The position numbers and the translations under genes are program-made. Under the pieces are notes generated by a model. That model ran no database searches. It was not told the DNA's origin and worked only from the letters and a program-made list of their open reading frames with translations. 36,248 nt of DNA from Betaproteobacteria bacterium HGW-Betaproteobacteria-16 (lineage in GTDB: Bacteria > Pseudomonadota > Gammaproteobacteria > Burkholderiales > Burkholderiaceae_C), in the NCBI GenBank assembly GCA_002840835.1, contig PHCQ01000051.1, forward strand, positions 1-36,248, read 5' to 3'. This document shows, piece by piece, positions 1 to 8,357 of the stretch (positions are counted from its first letter, which is position 1; every line of letters begins with the position of its first letter).

Positions 1-2
1 CC

Positions 3-104
3 TTCTTGAGCTACTACAACACCCGCAGGCCTCACTCGGCTCTCGGCCATCGCCCTCCGGCTTCCCGCCTCGGTGGGAACAACCTATTGCAACTCGACAT
101 CTAG
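3..104 (+). CDS. IS481-like transposase, C-terminal end (cut by window edge)
   Basis: The frame from base 3 encodes 33 residues and a TAG stop. It contains YYNTRRPHSALGHRPPASRL, the characteristic end of the DDE integrase core in IS481/IS3-type transposases (a Y-N-x-R-R-P-H-x-A-L motif just after the catalytic Glu helix), followed by an N-N-L-L tail typical of IS481. Everything upstream lies outside the window, so completeness cannot be judged. I could not identify a terminal inverted repeat in the 160 bases after the stop. The element marks the left flank of the accessory block. Confidence 0.75.
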   Translation, partial: FLSYYNTRRPHSALGHRPPASRLGGNNLLQLDI

Positions 105-264
105 GCCGCTTCCGAGGCATTGATGCGATCGCCAGCCGTGGACGGAGACGGGAGAGAAGTGGCGATGTCGCTCCAATTCCGTTAGCATTCGCCCATCGTC
201 TTGGGTACCGCTCCCCTTTCGCTGCTCTGCATCCGGTATAGATGCGGAGCCCGATGGGTATTCA

Positions 265-597
265 ATGAGCGCACACACCTGTTCCTGGCTGCTGCTTGCG
301 GTCAGCATCGTGGCTGAGGTTGCAGGAACGATTGCACTCCGGTATGCAGATGGCTTCACGCGCTTGGTTCCTTCGCTGGTGGTCACGGCCGCGTATGCGG
401 CGGCCATCTGGCTCATGTCCATGGCGGTAAGGCAACTGGAAGTCGGGCTGGCCTATGCGGTTTGGGCGGGCAGCGGTACTGCGCTGACGGCAATTCTCGG
501 TATTCTCTGGTTCTCCGAATCGATGTATCCCATGCGGATGGTGGGCGTCGTCTTGATCGTCGCCGGCGTGGTCGTGCTCAACATGGAGACGCAGTAG
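265..597 (+). CDS. SMR-family small multidrug efflux protein
   Basis: A 110-residue, four-helix inner-membrane protein of the small multidrug resistance family (EmrE/QacE/SugE type), which works as a dimer exchanging protons for cationic compounds. The key membrane glutamate is Glu18, in A-E-V-A-G-T of helix 1, equivalent to Glu14 of EmrE. The G-F-T-R-L loop, the Y-A-V-W-x-G segment of helix 3 and the C-terminal G-V-V-L-I-V-A-G-V helix are all present. Length is normal for the family. The Shine-Dalgarno sequence before the ATG is weak. A serine hydrolase gene follows after 36 bases on the same strand, so the two may be cotranscribed. The substrate cannot be deduced. Confidence 0.9.
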   Translation: MSAHTCSWLLLAVSIVAEVAGTIALRYADGFTRLVPSLVVTAAYAAAIWLMSMAVRQLEVGLAYAVWAGSGTALTAILGILWFSESMYPMRMVGVVLIVAGVVVLNMETQ

Positions 598-633
598 GCT
601 CGGTTTGCACGGCCCCCAAAGGAATGGAAAAAC

Positions 634-1713
634 ATGCAAACAGAAACATCACGCCGAGATTTCGTATCTGGAAGCCTGGCCGTTGCACTGGGCACACTGT
701 CGCCATTCACTTCAAGTCTTGCAGCCAACAAACCTGATGGCTGGGACACGTCCAGCGAGAGCGCAGGCGTTGATCGCGCGGCGCTTCAGAAAGTGTTGGA
801 GGGCGCCGGATCGGTCCCTGCACTGCGCAGCATTCTTGTTGTCAAGAATGGGACGCTGGTGGGTGAGCAGTACTTTGGCGGCATGACTGCAGAAAACCTG
901 CAGGCGGTCAATTCCGTCACCAAGAGCGTGGCCTCCATGCTTGTGGGCATGGCCATCCAGCAGGGAAAGATCAAGAGCCTATCGGAGACCGTGGGGGCTT
1001 TGTTGCCTGCGGCAGCAGCGAAGGCGCCGGGCAGTGCCGCGCTTTCCATCACGCTTGAACAGATCCTCACCGGCACCTCGGGTTTGGTCTACGATTTTCA
1101 GACCGACATGCGTGCGCTGGACACTGCCGACGATCCTGTTGCGTTCGTCCTTGGGCTTCCGGTGGATCCGAAGTCGGTTGGAAAGTGGGTCTACAACGAC
1201 GCGGCGGTCTCCTTGCTCTCGCCCATTCTTGTGCAAGCGCAAGGCATGCCTGTTGATCAGCTGGCGCAGCGTGATCTGTTGCAGCCACTGGGCATTGAGC
1301 AGGTCGCGGCCGCCAAAGACAAGGCGGGCAATTTCATGAGCTACAGAGGATTGCGCTTGCGCCCACGAGACCTTGCCAAACTGGCCTGGACGATGGCCAA
1401 CGACGGCCGTTGGGGTGACAAGCAGATCGTGCCGCCGCAGTGGGTGAAGGACAGCACCAGCGCGCGCGTGGCCACGCCCTGGAGTGCGGCACCCATACAG
1501 AAGTCCAGCTACGGCTACCTCTGGTTCACTGGCCATTTGGGCAAGCGTCCCGTGTTCTGGGCCTGGGGTTACGGATCACAGTTTGCGCTCGTCGTCCCTT
1601 CACTGCAGCTGGCCATCACCACGACGGCCACCAATCCATCTCCGCGCGAGCTGGACGCGCAGAACAAAGCGGTGATGAGCGTTGTGGCAAAAGTCGTGGC
1701 CGTCGCAGGATGA
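634..1713 (+). CDS. Tat-exported serine hydrolase (class C beta-lactamase-like)
   Basis: A 359-residue member of the beta-lactamase/penicillin-binding-protein-like serine hydrolases. It starts with a twin-arginine signal (S-R-R-D-F-V at residues 6-11, then a hydrophobic stretch), so periplasmic export of the folded protein is expected. The catalytic S-x-x-K motif is S-V-T-K (Ser94, Lys97), and the second motif is Y-N-D at 187-189 in place of Y-S/A-N. A late W-G-Y-G-S-Q segment fits the third active-site motif. The pattern resembles esterase or 6-aminohexanoate-dimer-hydrolase (NylB)-like members rather than a true resistance enzyme. Substrate is unknown. An AAGGA-like ribosome site lies about 12 bases before the ATG. 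Confidence 0.85.
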   Translation: MQTETSRRDFVSGSLAVALGTLSPFTSSLAANKPDGWDTSSESAGVDRAALQKVLEGAGSVPALRSILVVKNGTLVGEQYFGGMTAENLQAVNSVTKSVASMLVGMAIQQGKIKSLSETVGALLPAAAAKAPGSAALSITLEQILTGTSGLVYDFQTDMRALDTADDPVAFVLGLPVDPKSVGKWVYNDAAVSLLSPILVQAQGMPVDQLAQRDLLQPLGIEQVAAAKDKAGNFMSYRGLRLRPRDLAKLAWTMANDGRWGDKQIVPPQWVKDSTSARVATPWSAAPIQKSSYGYLWFTGHLGKRPVFWAWGYGSQFALVVPSLQLAITTTATNPSPRELDAQNKAVMSVVAKVVAVAG

Positions 1714-1796
1714 CCGATCTGTAGATCACCCCGCATCGGCTGGGGTTCAAACCCCCTACCTGTGAGCCAGGCGTAATAGAAGCCCTTTGCGATCGG

Positions 1797-2177
1797 CTAC
1801 GTATCCAGCGCGAGCCGGTGGTCGGTGGGCTGGGGGGTGACCGTGAGCACTTTCAGGTTCTGCGAGTTTTCAAAGCGGTGCCAGACCCCAGCTGGAACGA
1901 CAACAAGCTCATGCTGGGTCAAAGACACGCGCTCGTCTGTTGAGTCGACTCGAAGCACCACCGTCGTGCTTCCCTCCAGGACCATGACAAGCTCATCGCC
2001 TGCAGCGTGGCGCTCCCACTCACTGTTGCCTGAGTAGTGGCCAATATAGACGGCGCCATCTCTGAACGGTGCGACTTCGGCGAACGCTGCCTCTGCACCG
2101 CCCGTGAAGGCCATTTCTGGCTTGCGGTCTGGCAGATACGTCAAGGTGGCAAGGATCTGGTGGAGCGATTTTTTCAT
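1797..2177 (-). CDS. Cupin-domain protein
   Basis: A 126-residue single-domain cupin. The first cupin motif appears as H-A-A-G-D-E-L-V-M-V-L-E-G and the second as P-A-G-V-W-H-R-F-E, both with putative metal-binding histidines. Such small cupins are often metal-dependent binding or isomerase-like proteins, but nothing here fixes a substrate. It is the last gene of a minus-strand run (ankyrin, DJ-1/PfpI, AlaX-like, cupin), 63 bases after the AlaX-like gene. Confidence 0.8.
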   Translation of the reverse strand: MKKSLHQILATLTYLPDRKPEMAFTGGAEAAFAEVAPFRDGAVYIGHYSGNSEWERHAAGDELVMVLEGSTTVVLRVDSTDERVSLTQHELVVVPAGVWHRFENSQNLKVLTVTPQPTDHRLALDT

Positions 2178-2240
2178 GAGTGGCGTGTGGGGGTGGTCTT
2201 GAATCTGGGGACCAGCCTCGGATTTGCTTGAGGCCTTCGC

Positions 2241-2882
2241 TTATGAGGCAAGGTATATCTCGACCCGCTCATTGCCCCGCCCCTTGTTGTTTCGCTTTAA
2301 CTTGATCGTGCCGATTTCGCCTGTTCGTTTGACATGTGTTCCTCCGCATGGGACACGAGAGAATCCACTGATCTCCCAGTAGCGGCGCTCATTGGGTTCG
2401 TCATCAAAGGCCGTCTTGATTTCCAGATCGGCGGCGATGATTGAGTTGGCGTCAGACGCCATCGAAGGAAGCAATGGGGCGATGCTTTCTGGCCATGCGA
2501 AATCAATACGCGCTTTGTCCTGCGCAATATGAGCACCAACCTTGCTCACCCCACTCAACTTTTTGTAGAAGAGCTCAAGCACCAGTTCAGCAGCGAAGTG
2601 CAGTCGCATGAGCCTGTACCGCCTGACCCAATCAATCTGGACGAAAACCGATTGACCCGTCACAAGGCCGTGGTCATCAGCCAGCGTATAGACGATTTCT
2701 TGCCCCTGCTTCTGTGCGGCTGATACCACGTGGTCTTCGATGGTGCCGGCATCACTTTCCTGGCCCCCAGAAAAAGCAAAGAAGATGGTTTCCGACAAGG
2801 TGATGTCGGGGCCGGAAACGCTCGTCACTGTCGTTGACAGTGAAGTTTTGTAGGGGTCGGCCCAGAACACTTTCTTGGTCAT
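2241..2882 (-). CDS. Alanyl-tRNA editing protein, AlaX-like
   Basis: A 213-residue protein resembling the stand-alone editing domain of alanyl-tRNA synthetase (AlaX), which removes wrongly attached Ser or Gly from tRNA-Ala. The C-terminal metal motif C-G-G-T-H (C-x3-H) is intact, inside R-V-P-C-G-G-T-H-V. The usual H-x3-H motif reads H-F-A-A-E, so the second histidine is replaced by Glu; activity or metal binding may differ. The start chosen is the ATG giving M-T-K-K-V-F-W. This frame stays open further upstream only because the preceding DJ-1/PfpI gene is frameshifted into it, so the apparent 431-residue fusion is an artefact. Confidence 0.8.
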   Translation of the reverse strand: MTKKVFWADPYKTSLSTTVTSVSGPDITLSETIFFAFSGGQESDAGTIEDHVVSAAQKQGQEIVYTLADDHGLVTGQSVFVQIDWVRRYRLMRLHFAAELVLELFYKKLSGVSKVGAHIAQDKARIDFAWPESIAPLLPSMASDANSIIAADLEIKTAFDDEPNERRYWEISGFSRVPCGGTHVKRTGEIGTIKLKRNNKGRGNERVEIYLAS

Positions 2883-2937
2883 ACATCGTGTGCAAGTTGA
2901 AGGCCGATTATCAAGGCGGGTTGGTGTGACCATGGAC

Positions 2938-3533
2938 TCACAGGTACGGAGCGATGTTCGCCACGGCACGATCCACGTAGAGTTCCTTCTCGCCCACCGG
3001 TGCCACGTAGTGCATGGCCGATCTGGCGGCTTCCAGGCCTTCAAAGCTGGCGATGACCCATGCCGCCAGGTACTGCGATGCCAAACAGCCGCCTGCCGTC
3101 GCACATTGCCCTTGGCGTAAAACGGCTGATTCAGCACTTGAACGCCCGCTTCTTGCACCCAGGGCTTGGTGAGCAGATCGGTGCATGCAGGAACGCTGTT
3201 CAACAGGCCGAGTTTGGCCAGCATCAAGGTTCCAGAGCATTGGGCACCGATAAGCTGCCGTGAAGGGTCGAGCTTCAGCCGTCCCATGACGCGTCCGTCG
3301 TTGGCAATCTCGCGGGTTTTCATTCCGCTGCCGAAGAGCACCACATCTGCTTCGTTTGCTTCTTCCAGCGTGGATTGGGCATGCAAGGTGACGCCGTTCA
3401 TCGAGGTGACCGTCGACGTCGGGCAACACAGGGTCACGCGCCAATCAGGCTTTTTGATGCGGTTCAGTATGCCGAGGGCGACCAGCGAATCGAGTTCGTT
3501 GAAACCGTCAAAAGTGAGTATGGCTGCGTGCAT
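2938..3533 (-). pseudogene. DJ-1/PfpI-family protein gene, broken by a one-base frameshift
   Basis: A DJ-1/PfpI (class I glutamine amidotransferase-like) gene of about 198 codons. The N-terminal part (A-A-I-L-T-F-D-G-F-N-E-L-D) and the nucleophile elbow G-A-Q-C-S-G are in one frame. After A-K-G-N-V the homologous continuation (A-T-A-G-G-C-L-A-S-Q-Y-L-A-A-W) is in another frame that ends at the TGA at 2938. A single missing G near 3102 explains the switch. Unshifted, translation would run on through the neighbouring AlaX-like gene to its stop. It may be a true pseudogene, a sequencing error, or rarely a programmed shift. No slippery heptamer is obvious at the site. An in-frame GTG lies three bases before the chosen ATG. 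Confidence 0.8.
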
Positions 3534-3611
3534 CACACGACTCTACGCTGCAGAGCCATCGTCGCTGGTGCCAGTTCAATGCGGGGCTGTCAGGCCGCCG
3601 GCGGCCGGGGT

Positions 3612-5255
3612 TCAATCGACACCGAGCAGCACGTCGGTGACGTCGTCCGCAAACTGGTAGCGCCTTTCGCCGATCCACACGATGTCTGCGCCACCTGGGT
3701 CGGGTCGTGCCGCGGGCAGGCCGTGGGCGATCAAGGCCCGGGCGCATCCGGCCCAGTCGCCACCCTTCACGGGCTCATTGAGCGAGGCCCACGACAGGCT
3801 GCCGCATGCGTTGTCACCGTAGCCGTGCAGCGTTCGCCAATCCGCCCCGTGCGCCATGAGAAAGTGGGTGAGGGCGGCGTCGCCACGGAAGATCGCATGG
3901 TTGAGCGCGGTGGCGTCGATGTCGCCGCCCCAGATTTCCAGCGGCCAGCCGCAGCTCACCATGGTCTTGACCGCGCCGCAGCAACCCTGCTCGGCGAGTT
4001 CGGGCAGCAGGCGCAGCCGGGCGGGGTCCAGCGCATCGATCACGCCTGGATGGGCCTTCTGGATGGCACGGGCCGACGCCAGATCACCGCGCGCGCAGGC
4101 AAGCCCAAACGTTTCATCTGCCACCAGCGGCTCATGGTCGGCGCCTGCATGGCCCAGCAGTTCTGCCACATCAGGGCGCCCGAAGCGAAGCGCCAATGTG
4201 CGCGCCGGCACGCCATCCGGTGTGCAGGCGTCTGCCCTGGCACCGGCCACCAGCAGCGCCTGGATGTGCGCGAGCGAACGGCCGCGGCGAATGGCCCACA
4301 GTAAGGGTGAACCCCATTCGGAAGTGGGCGGCCCTAGCGGAGGCTCGTTCGGATCACCGCCGTGGTCCAGCAGCATCTGCAGCACACCAGCGTCGTCGAG
4401 GTCGAGCGCCCGGTACATCGCGTTCGTTCCGGCGATCCGTGCACCGGCGTTCAGCAGCAACTGGGTGCAGGCCGGCGCTGCCAGCGAGTGGTAGAGCGAT
4501 TCGCCGTCGTTGGGGTCGGCGCCAGCGTCCAGCAGCAGCCTCGTCAGTTCCGGATCAAAGGTCTTGCCCGCCGCGCCATAGAGCGCGCTCAGCCGTTCGG
4601 TGGCAGAGGGCGCTGTCAGCGTGGCCGGAGGCCAGCGGCTGCCGATGGACTGGTTCGGCGATGCGCCCGCAGCCAGCAGGAACTTCGCACAATCACGCAG
4701 CCGCTCGAGAAACCCCGGCAGTTTCGCCAGCCCGGAATGCGTCACAGCCACCAGGGTTGGCAGGCGCAACGGGCCACCTTCGCAGTGAACCCACGCCGGG
4801 TCGCGCGCGTTGGCGCGCCGCAGGGCGCTCACATCGCCAATGGCGCAGGCCAGGTAGGGGTCGTCGCCCGGCAGTGCACTGTTCTCTTCGAGCAAACGTG
4901 CTGCCACCGAAGGCCGGTGGCTGTGGTTGCCGCCAGCCACGTCGCCCGCATAAACCATGAGCAGCCAACGATGCAGGGCTTGCGCCGGGTCATCAGCCAG
5001 CGCGCGGCGCGCATGCACAAACAGCTGCAGCTCAGACCAGGAGGCAAAGCCGTATTCCCGTGCTAGGCACGACTGCGCGTCGTGCAAGCGCAGGGCCATC
5101 GCTGCCAGGGCCTCGTCGGGCTTGCCGCGAGCGGCAGGCAGCGACTCGCGGAGCCGCTGCATGGCAGCGGGATCGCGTTGGCGGTAGAGAGCAAGCAGCT
5201 CCTTGGCCTGCTTCTTCAATTGGCCCAGATCAGGCCGAGGGGGAATGCGCTTCAT
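3612..5255 (-). CDS. Ankyrin-repeat protein
   Basis: A 547-residue protein from the ATG preceded by GGAGGT four bases away; an in-frame GTG two codons upstream has no ribosome site. The N-terminal 80 residues form a charged helical segment (P-D-L-G-Q-L-K-K-Q-A-K-E-L-L). After this come degenerate ankyrin repeats, visible as recurring L-L-x-A-G-A-x-P-N and L-L-D-H-G-G-D-P-N type loops from about residue 190 to 480. No signal peptide or membrane segment is seen, so it is probably cytoplasmic. Ankyrin repeats bind proteins, but the partner is unknown. It heads a minus-strand run with the DJ-1/PfpI, AlaX-like and cupin genes. Confidence 0.85.
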   Translation of the reverse strand: MKRIPPRPDLGQLKKQAKELLALYRQRDPAAMQRLRESLPAARGKPDEALAAMALRLHDAQSCLAREYGFASWSELQLFVHARRALADDPAQALHRWLLMVYAGDVAGGNHSHRPSVAARLLEENSALPGDDPYLACAIGDVSALRRANARDPAWVHCEGGPLRLPTLVAVTHSGLAKLPGFLERLRDCAKFLLAAGASPNQSIGSRWPPATLTAPSATERLSALYGAAGKTFDPELTRLLLDAGADPNDGESLYHSLAAPACTQLLLNAGARIAGTNAMYRALDLDDAGVLQMLLDHGGDPNEPPLGPPTSEWGSPLLWAIRRGRSLAHIQALLVAGARADACTPDGVPARTLALRFGRPDVAELLGHAGADHEPLVADETFGLACARGDLASARAIQKAHPGVIDALDPARLRLLPELAEQGCCGAVKTMVSCGWPLEIWGGDIDATALNHAIFRGDAALTHFLMAHGADWRTLHGYGDNACGSLSWASLNEPVKGGDWAGCARALIAHGLPAARPDPGGADIVWIGERRYQFADDVTDVLLGVD

Positions 5256-5449
5256 GGACACCTCCGTGCATCAGATGCCGAAGACCCGCAACGTCGGCTG
5301 CACAAAAGGCGTGGATAGGCAGATGAAGGCAAGTGGGTTCAACCCTTCCCGCGGGCCCGGGTGCGTCTTGCACGCGACCGGGATCATAAAGGATGTGCGG
5401 GATCGACAGGTCCTTGATGCGGCCTTTTGGGGCGCCGGCGCAAGGGCGC

Positions 5450-6349
5450 TCACTGTTGTTGGCGTGCGTACCGCCCGGGAGGCAGCCCCACGTGGCGGCT
5501 GAAGGCGGTGCTGAAGGTGCTGGCCGATCCATAGCCCACGCGTTCGGCCACTTCGGCAATGGCCAGGCCGGTACGGCTCAGCAGATCCTTGGCCAGCGCC
5601 ATGCGCCACACCATCAGGTACTCCATGGGCGGCAGGCCCACAGCGCGTGAAAAGCGTTCGAAGAAGGTGGAACGGGACAGCGCGGCTTCCCTGGCCAGCG
5701 CGTCCACCGTCCAGGTGTGGGCGGGGGCGCTGTGCATCAGGCGCAAGCCCACAGCCACACGCGCGTCGGCCAGACCGCGCAGCAGCCCGGGCGGCGCGTT
5801 GTCCTGGGGGTGGGAGCGCAGAGCTTCAATCAGCAGCACTTCCACCAGCCTGGCCAGCACCAGTTCGCGGCCGGGCCGCGCTTGAAGCGACTCGTCCCTG
5901 ACCAGTTTCACCAGCAGCGACAGGCTCTCGACACCACGCACGTGCAGCAACACGGGCAGCAGCGACACCAGCAGCGCGGCGTCGGGTGAATCGAATTCGA
6001 AGTAGCCGCCCAGCATGCGCACCTCGGCGTCACCGGTCTGCCGGCCATGGCGCAGTTCGCCCACGGTGCCTTGCATGGCGGCCGGGTCCAGGAACACCGG
6101 CTCGGCGGGCTCCGGGCTGGAAAGCGTGAACCCGGGTGTGGCGGGCATGAGCACGAAATCGCCCGCCTCCAGGATCACGGGCGGCTGCTGGTGTACCGCC
6201 AGCACGCACTGCCCTTGCAGCATGGTGCAGAAGCTGGGCTGGCCAAACGCCGAATAGCGCACGGCCCAGGCGCCGGCGCCGCTGATCACCTTCGAATACA
6301 CCGCGCGCGGTTTCAGCAAGGCAATGACTTCCGCCATCGGATCGACCAT
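5450..6349 (-). CDS. AraC-family transcriptional regulator (cupin sensor domain)
   Basis: A 299-residue regulator. Residues from about 10 to 190 form the AraC-type cupin ligand-binding domain. The C-terminal 100 residues carry two helix-turn-helix motifs (S-R-S-T-F-F-E-R-F and I-A-E-V-A-E-R-V-G-Y-G-S), ending with the AraC signature S-T-F-S-T-A-F-S-R-x-x-G-x-P-P-G-R-Y. It is transcribed divergently from the SDR gene at 6466 across 116 bases, the usual arrangement for a regulator controlling its neighbour. The inducer is unknown. Confidence 0.92.
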   Translation of the reverse strand: MVDPMAEVIALLKPRAVYSKVISGAGAWAVRYSAFGQPSFCTMLQGQCVLAVHQQPPVILEAGDFVLMPATPGFTLSSPEPAEPVFLDPAAMQGTVGELRHGRQTGDAEVRMLGGYFEFDSPDAALLVSLLPVLLHVRGVESLSLLVKLVRDESLQARPGRELVLARLVEVLLIEALRSHPQDNAPPGLLRGLADARVAVGLRLMHSAPAHTWTVDALAREAALSRSTFFERFSRAVGLPPMEYLMVWRMALAKDLLSRTGLAIAEVAERVGYGSASTFSTAFSRHVGLPPGRYARQQQ

Positions 6350-6360
6350 GGCCGGACTCC

Positions 6361-6395
6361 TGCAAATATTTTATGGACTTTGCATTGTATTAGAT
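6361..6395. promoter_or_regulatory. AT-rich divergent promoter region between AraC regulator and SDR genes
   Basis: This stretch is clearly AT-richer than its surroundings (CAAATATTTTATGG and TTGTATTAGAT are included) and sits between two divergent start codons. It is the natural place for both promoters and an AraC-type operator. I could not settle exact -35/-10 boxes or find convincing direct repeats by eye. Confidence 0.4.
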
Positions 6396-6465
6396 CCGGC
6401 TTTGCGTGGGTATCGTTGCGTTGTTCCCCAACCCACCCCACCCACTCACTTCAAGGAGTTCTGCA

Positions 6466-7251
6466 ATGAAAACCGTTCTGATCACTGGCTGTTCCTCCGG
6501 CTACGGCCTTGAAACCGCCCGCCATTTCCACGCCCAGGGCTGGAAGGTGTTCGCCACCATGCGCACGCCCCGCACCCAGCTCCTGCCCCTGTCCTCCAGC
6601 CTCCATGTGCTGCCGCTGGATGTGACCGAGCCGGAAAGCATCGCCCGCACGCTGGAGGCCGTGGGCCCCATCGACGTGCTGGTGAACAATGCCGGCCTGG
6701 GTCTGTTCGGTGCCTTTGAGGCCACGCCCATGGCCACGGTGCGCGACATCTTTGAAACCAACACCTTTGGCACCATGGCCATGACGCAGGCGGTGCTGCC
6801 GCAGTTCCGCGTCCGCCGCGCCGGCACGGTGATCAATGTGACTTCCAGCGCCACGCTGGCGCCCATGCCGCTGGTCGCGGCCTACACCGCCAGCAAGGCA
6901 GCCATCGAAGGCTTCACCGAATCGCTGGCCTTTGAGCTGGAAGCGTTCAACGTGCAGGCGAAGCTGGTGGAGCCGGGCTACGCGCCCACCACAAGCTTCA
7001 CGGCCAATGGCGCAGAGCGCATGCAGGGTTTGATACCCGAAGCCTATGCCCCTTACGCCCATTCCGTCTTCGCCATGCTGGGGCAGCCCGCTGCAGTCAC
7101 CCACGAGGCCGATGTGGCAAGGGCCGTGTGGCAAGCTGCTAACGACACCACGCCAAGGCTGCGCTACCCGGCCGGGGCCGACGCGGTGGCACTGGCGGCA
7201 CGCCACCCATGGTTCACGGAAACGCACGACACCCTTGCCGTGGCGGCGTGA
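6466..7251 (+). CDS. Short-chain dehydrogenase/reductase (SDR)
   Basis: A 261-residue classical SDR oxidoreductase. The Rossmann nucleotide motif T-G-C-S-S-G-Y-G lies at residues 7-14, N-N-A-G follows, and the active site comprises Ser in V-T-S-S-A and Y-T-A-S-K (Tyr-x3-Lys). The start is the ATG seven bases after AAGGAG at 6453-6458. Earlier in-frame starts lack a ribosome site. Probable control by the divergent AraC regulator is inferred from position. The patatin-like gene follows after 17 bases, so both are probably on one transcript. Substrate cannot be deduced. Confidence 0.92.
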   Translation: MKTVLITGCSSGYGLETARHFHAQGWKVFATMRTPRTQLLPLSSSLHVLPLDVTEPESIARTLEAVGPIDVLVNNAGLGLFGAFEATPMATVRDIFETNTFGTMAMTQAVLPQFRVRRAGTVINVTSSATLAPMPLVAAYTASKAAIEGFTESLAFELEAFNVQAKLVEPGYAPTTSFTANGAERMQGLIPEAYAPYAHSVFAMLGQPAAVTHEADVARAVWQAANDTTPRLRYPAGADAVALAARHPWFTETHDTLAVAA

Positions 7252-7268
7252 CGCCCGGACCAACCACC

Positions 7269-8189
7269 ATGAAAACCCTTCTGAACACCCAACGCATGTG
7301 GGCAGCGCCGTTCGCTGCGTTGCTGCTCGTGGGTTGCGCTGCCACCGAAACAGCGCAGCCAGACCTTCACCCCCGCACGCTGCCTGAAGTGCAGCGCAGC
7401 GTCTCTGCCCACAGAAAGTCCCCCGTCATCGCGCTTGCGCTGGGCGGCGGCGGGCTGCGCGGCTTTGCGCATGTGGGCGCCCTGCAGGCGCTCGAAGAAG
7501 CCGGCATGCGGCCGCACATCGTGGTGGGCACGTCGGCCGGTTCGGTGGTGGGGGCGGCTTACGCCAGCGGCCTGAGCGTGGAGCAGATCCGTCAGGCGGC
7601 GCTGGCGGTGAAGGTGTCTTCGCTGCTGGACTTCACCTGGCAATCGGGTGGCTTCATCAAGGGCGACAAGCTCTCGGCCTGGGTCAACACCGTGGTGGGC
7701 GACGCGCGAATCGAATCGTTCCCCATTCGCTTCGCGGCCGTGGCCACAGACCTGCAGACCGCGCAACCCGTGCTGCTGGAGCATGGTGCAGCCGGGCGGG
7801 TGATTCAGGCGTCTTCCGCCGTGCCAGGGGTTCAGGTGCCGGTGGCCTACGCGGCTGGTCACCTGATTGACGGTGGCATCACCAGCCTGGTGCCGGTGAA
7901 GTTCGCGCGGGCCATGGGGGCCGATGTGGTGATAGCCGTGGACATCTATTGCCAGGGCCGCCAGGCCACTGCACTGAACGTGCCGGCCGTGCTCGGCAAG
8001 GTCATGCAGGCACAAAGCTGCCTGATCGCTGCACCGGAAATGGCCGGGGCCGATGTACTGGTGGCGCCCGCGGTGGACATGCCGGGCATGTCTGACCGGG
8101 CCTCGCAATTGCAGGCCATTGAAGCTGGCTACCGGGCCACACAAGCGGCTTTGGAGAAGTGGCGAAGGTCGAACATTGCCGCCTTGTGA
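7269..8189 (+). CDS. Patatin-like phospholipase, predicted lipoprotein
   Basis: A 306-residue patatin-family lipid acyl hydrolase. A signal peptide ends in a lipobox (L-L-V-G-C), so it is probably a lipid-anchored envelope protein. The oxyanion loop G-G-G-G-L-R-G, the nucleophile elbow G-T-S-A-G and the catalytic D-G-G (Asp of the Ser-Asp dyad, in I-D-G-G-I-T) are all intact. The ATG chosen places the signal peptide at the N terminus; an earlier in-frame start inside the SDR gene would bury it. Downstream it converges with the subtilase gene across a 168-base gap in which I see no gene. Confidence 0.9.
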   Translation: MKTLLNTQRMWAAPFAALLLVGCAATETAQPDLHPRTLPEVQRSVSAHRKSPVIALALGGGGLRGFAHVGALQALEEAGMRPHIVVGTSAGSVVGAAYASGLSVEQIRQAALAVKVSSLLDFTWQSGGFIKGDKLSAWVNTVVGDARIESFPIRFAAVATDLQTAQPVLLEHGAAGRVIQASSAVPGVQVPVAYAAGHLIDGGITSLVPVKFARAMGADVVIAVDIYCQGRQATALNVPAVLGKVMQAQSCLIAAPEMAGADVLVAPAVDMPGMSDRASQLQAIEAGYRATQAALEKWRRSNIAAL

Positions 8190-8357
8190 ACCTTCTCCAC
8201 ATCTCCGCCCAATGGGTGGCAACAAGCAGCTGCCGCCCTTCTTGGCGATGGGCAATGATCACCTGCCAGCCTCGCTCGTTTCGCGAGGCTGGCCGCCCGC
8301 AGGCACCGGTGATCGAGCCGCCGGGCACGGTGCCCAGCGGCTCTGCAGTGAGGTGGC

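Noticed and set aside
1735..1760. GGGGTTCAAACCCC resembling a tRNA T-arm
   Set aside because: Only a four-pair stem, with no acceptor, D or anticodon arms around it on either strand.
2241..3536. Apparent 431-residue DJ-1/AlaX fusion protein
   Set aside because: The middle third is unlike any protein and corresponds to the out-of-frame second half of the DJ-1 gene; a one-base frameshift explains it.
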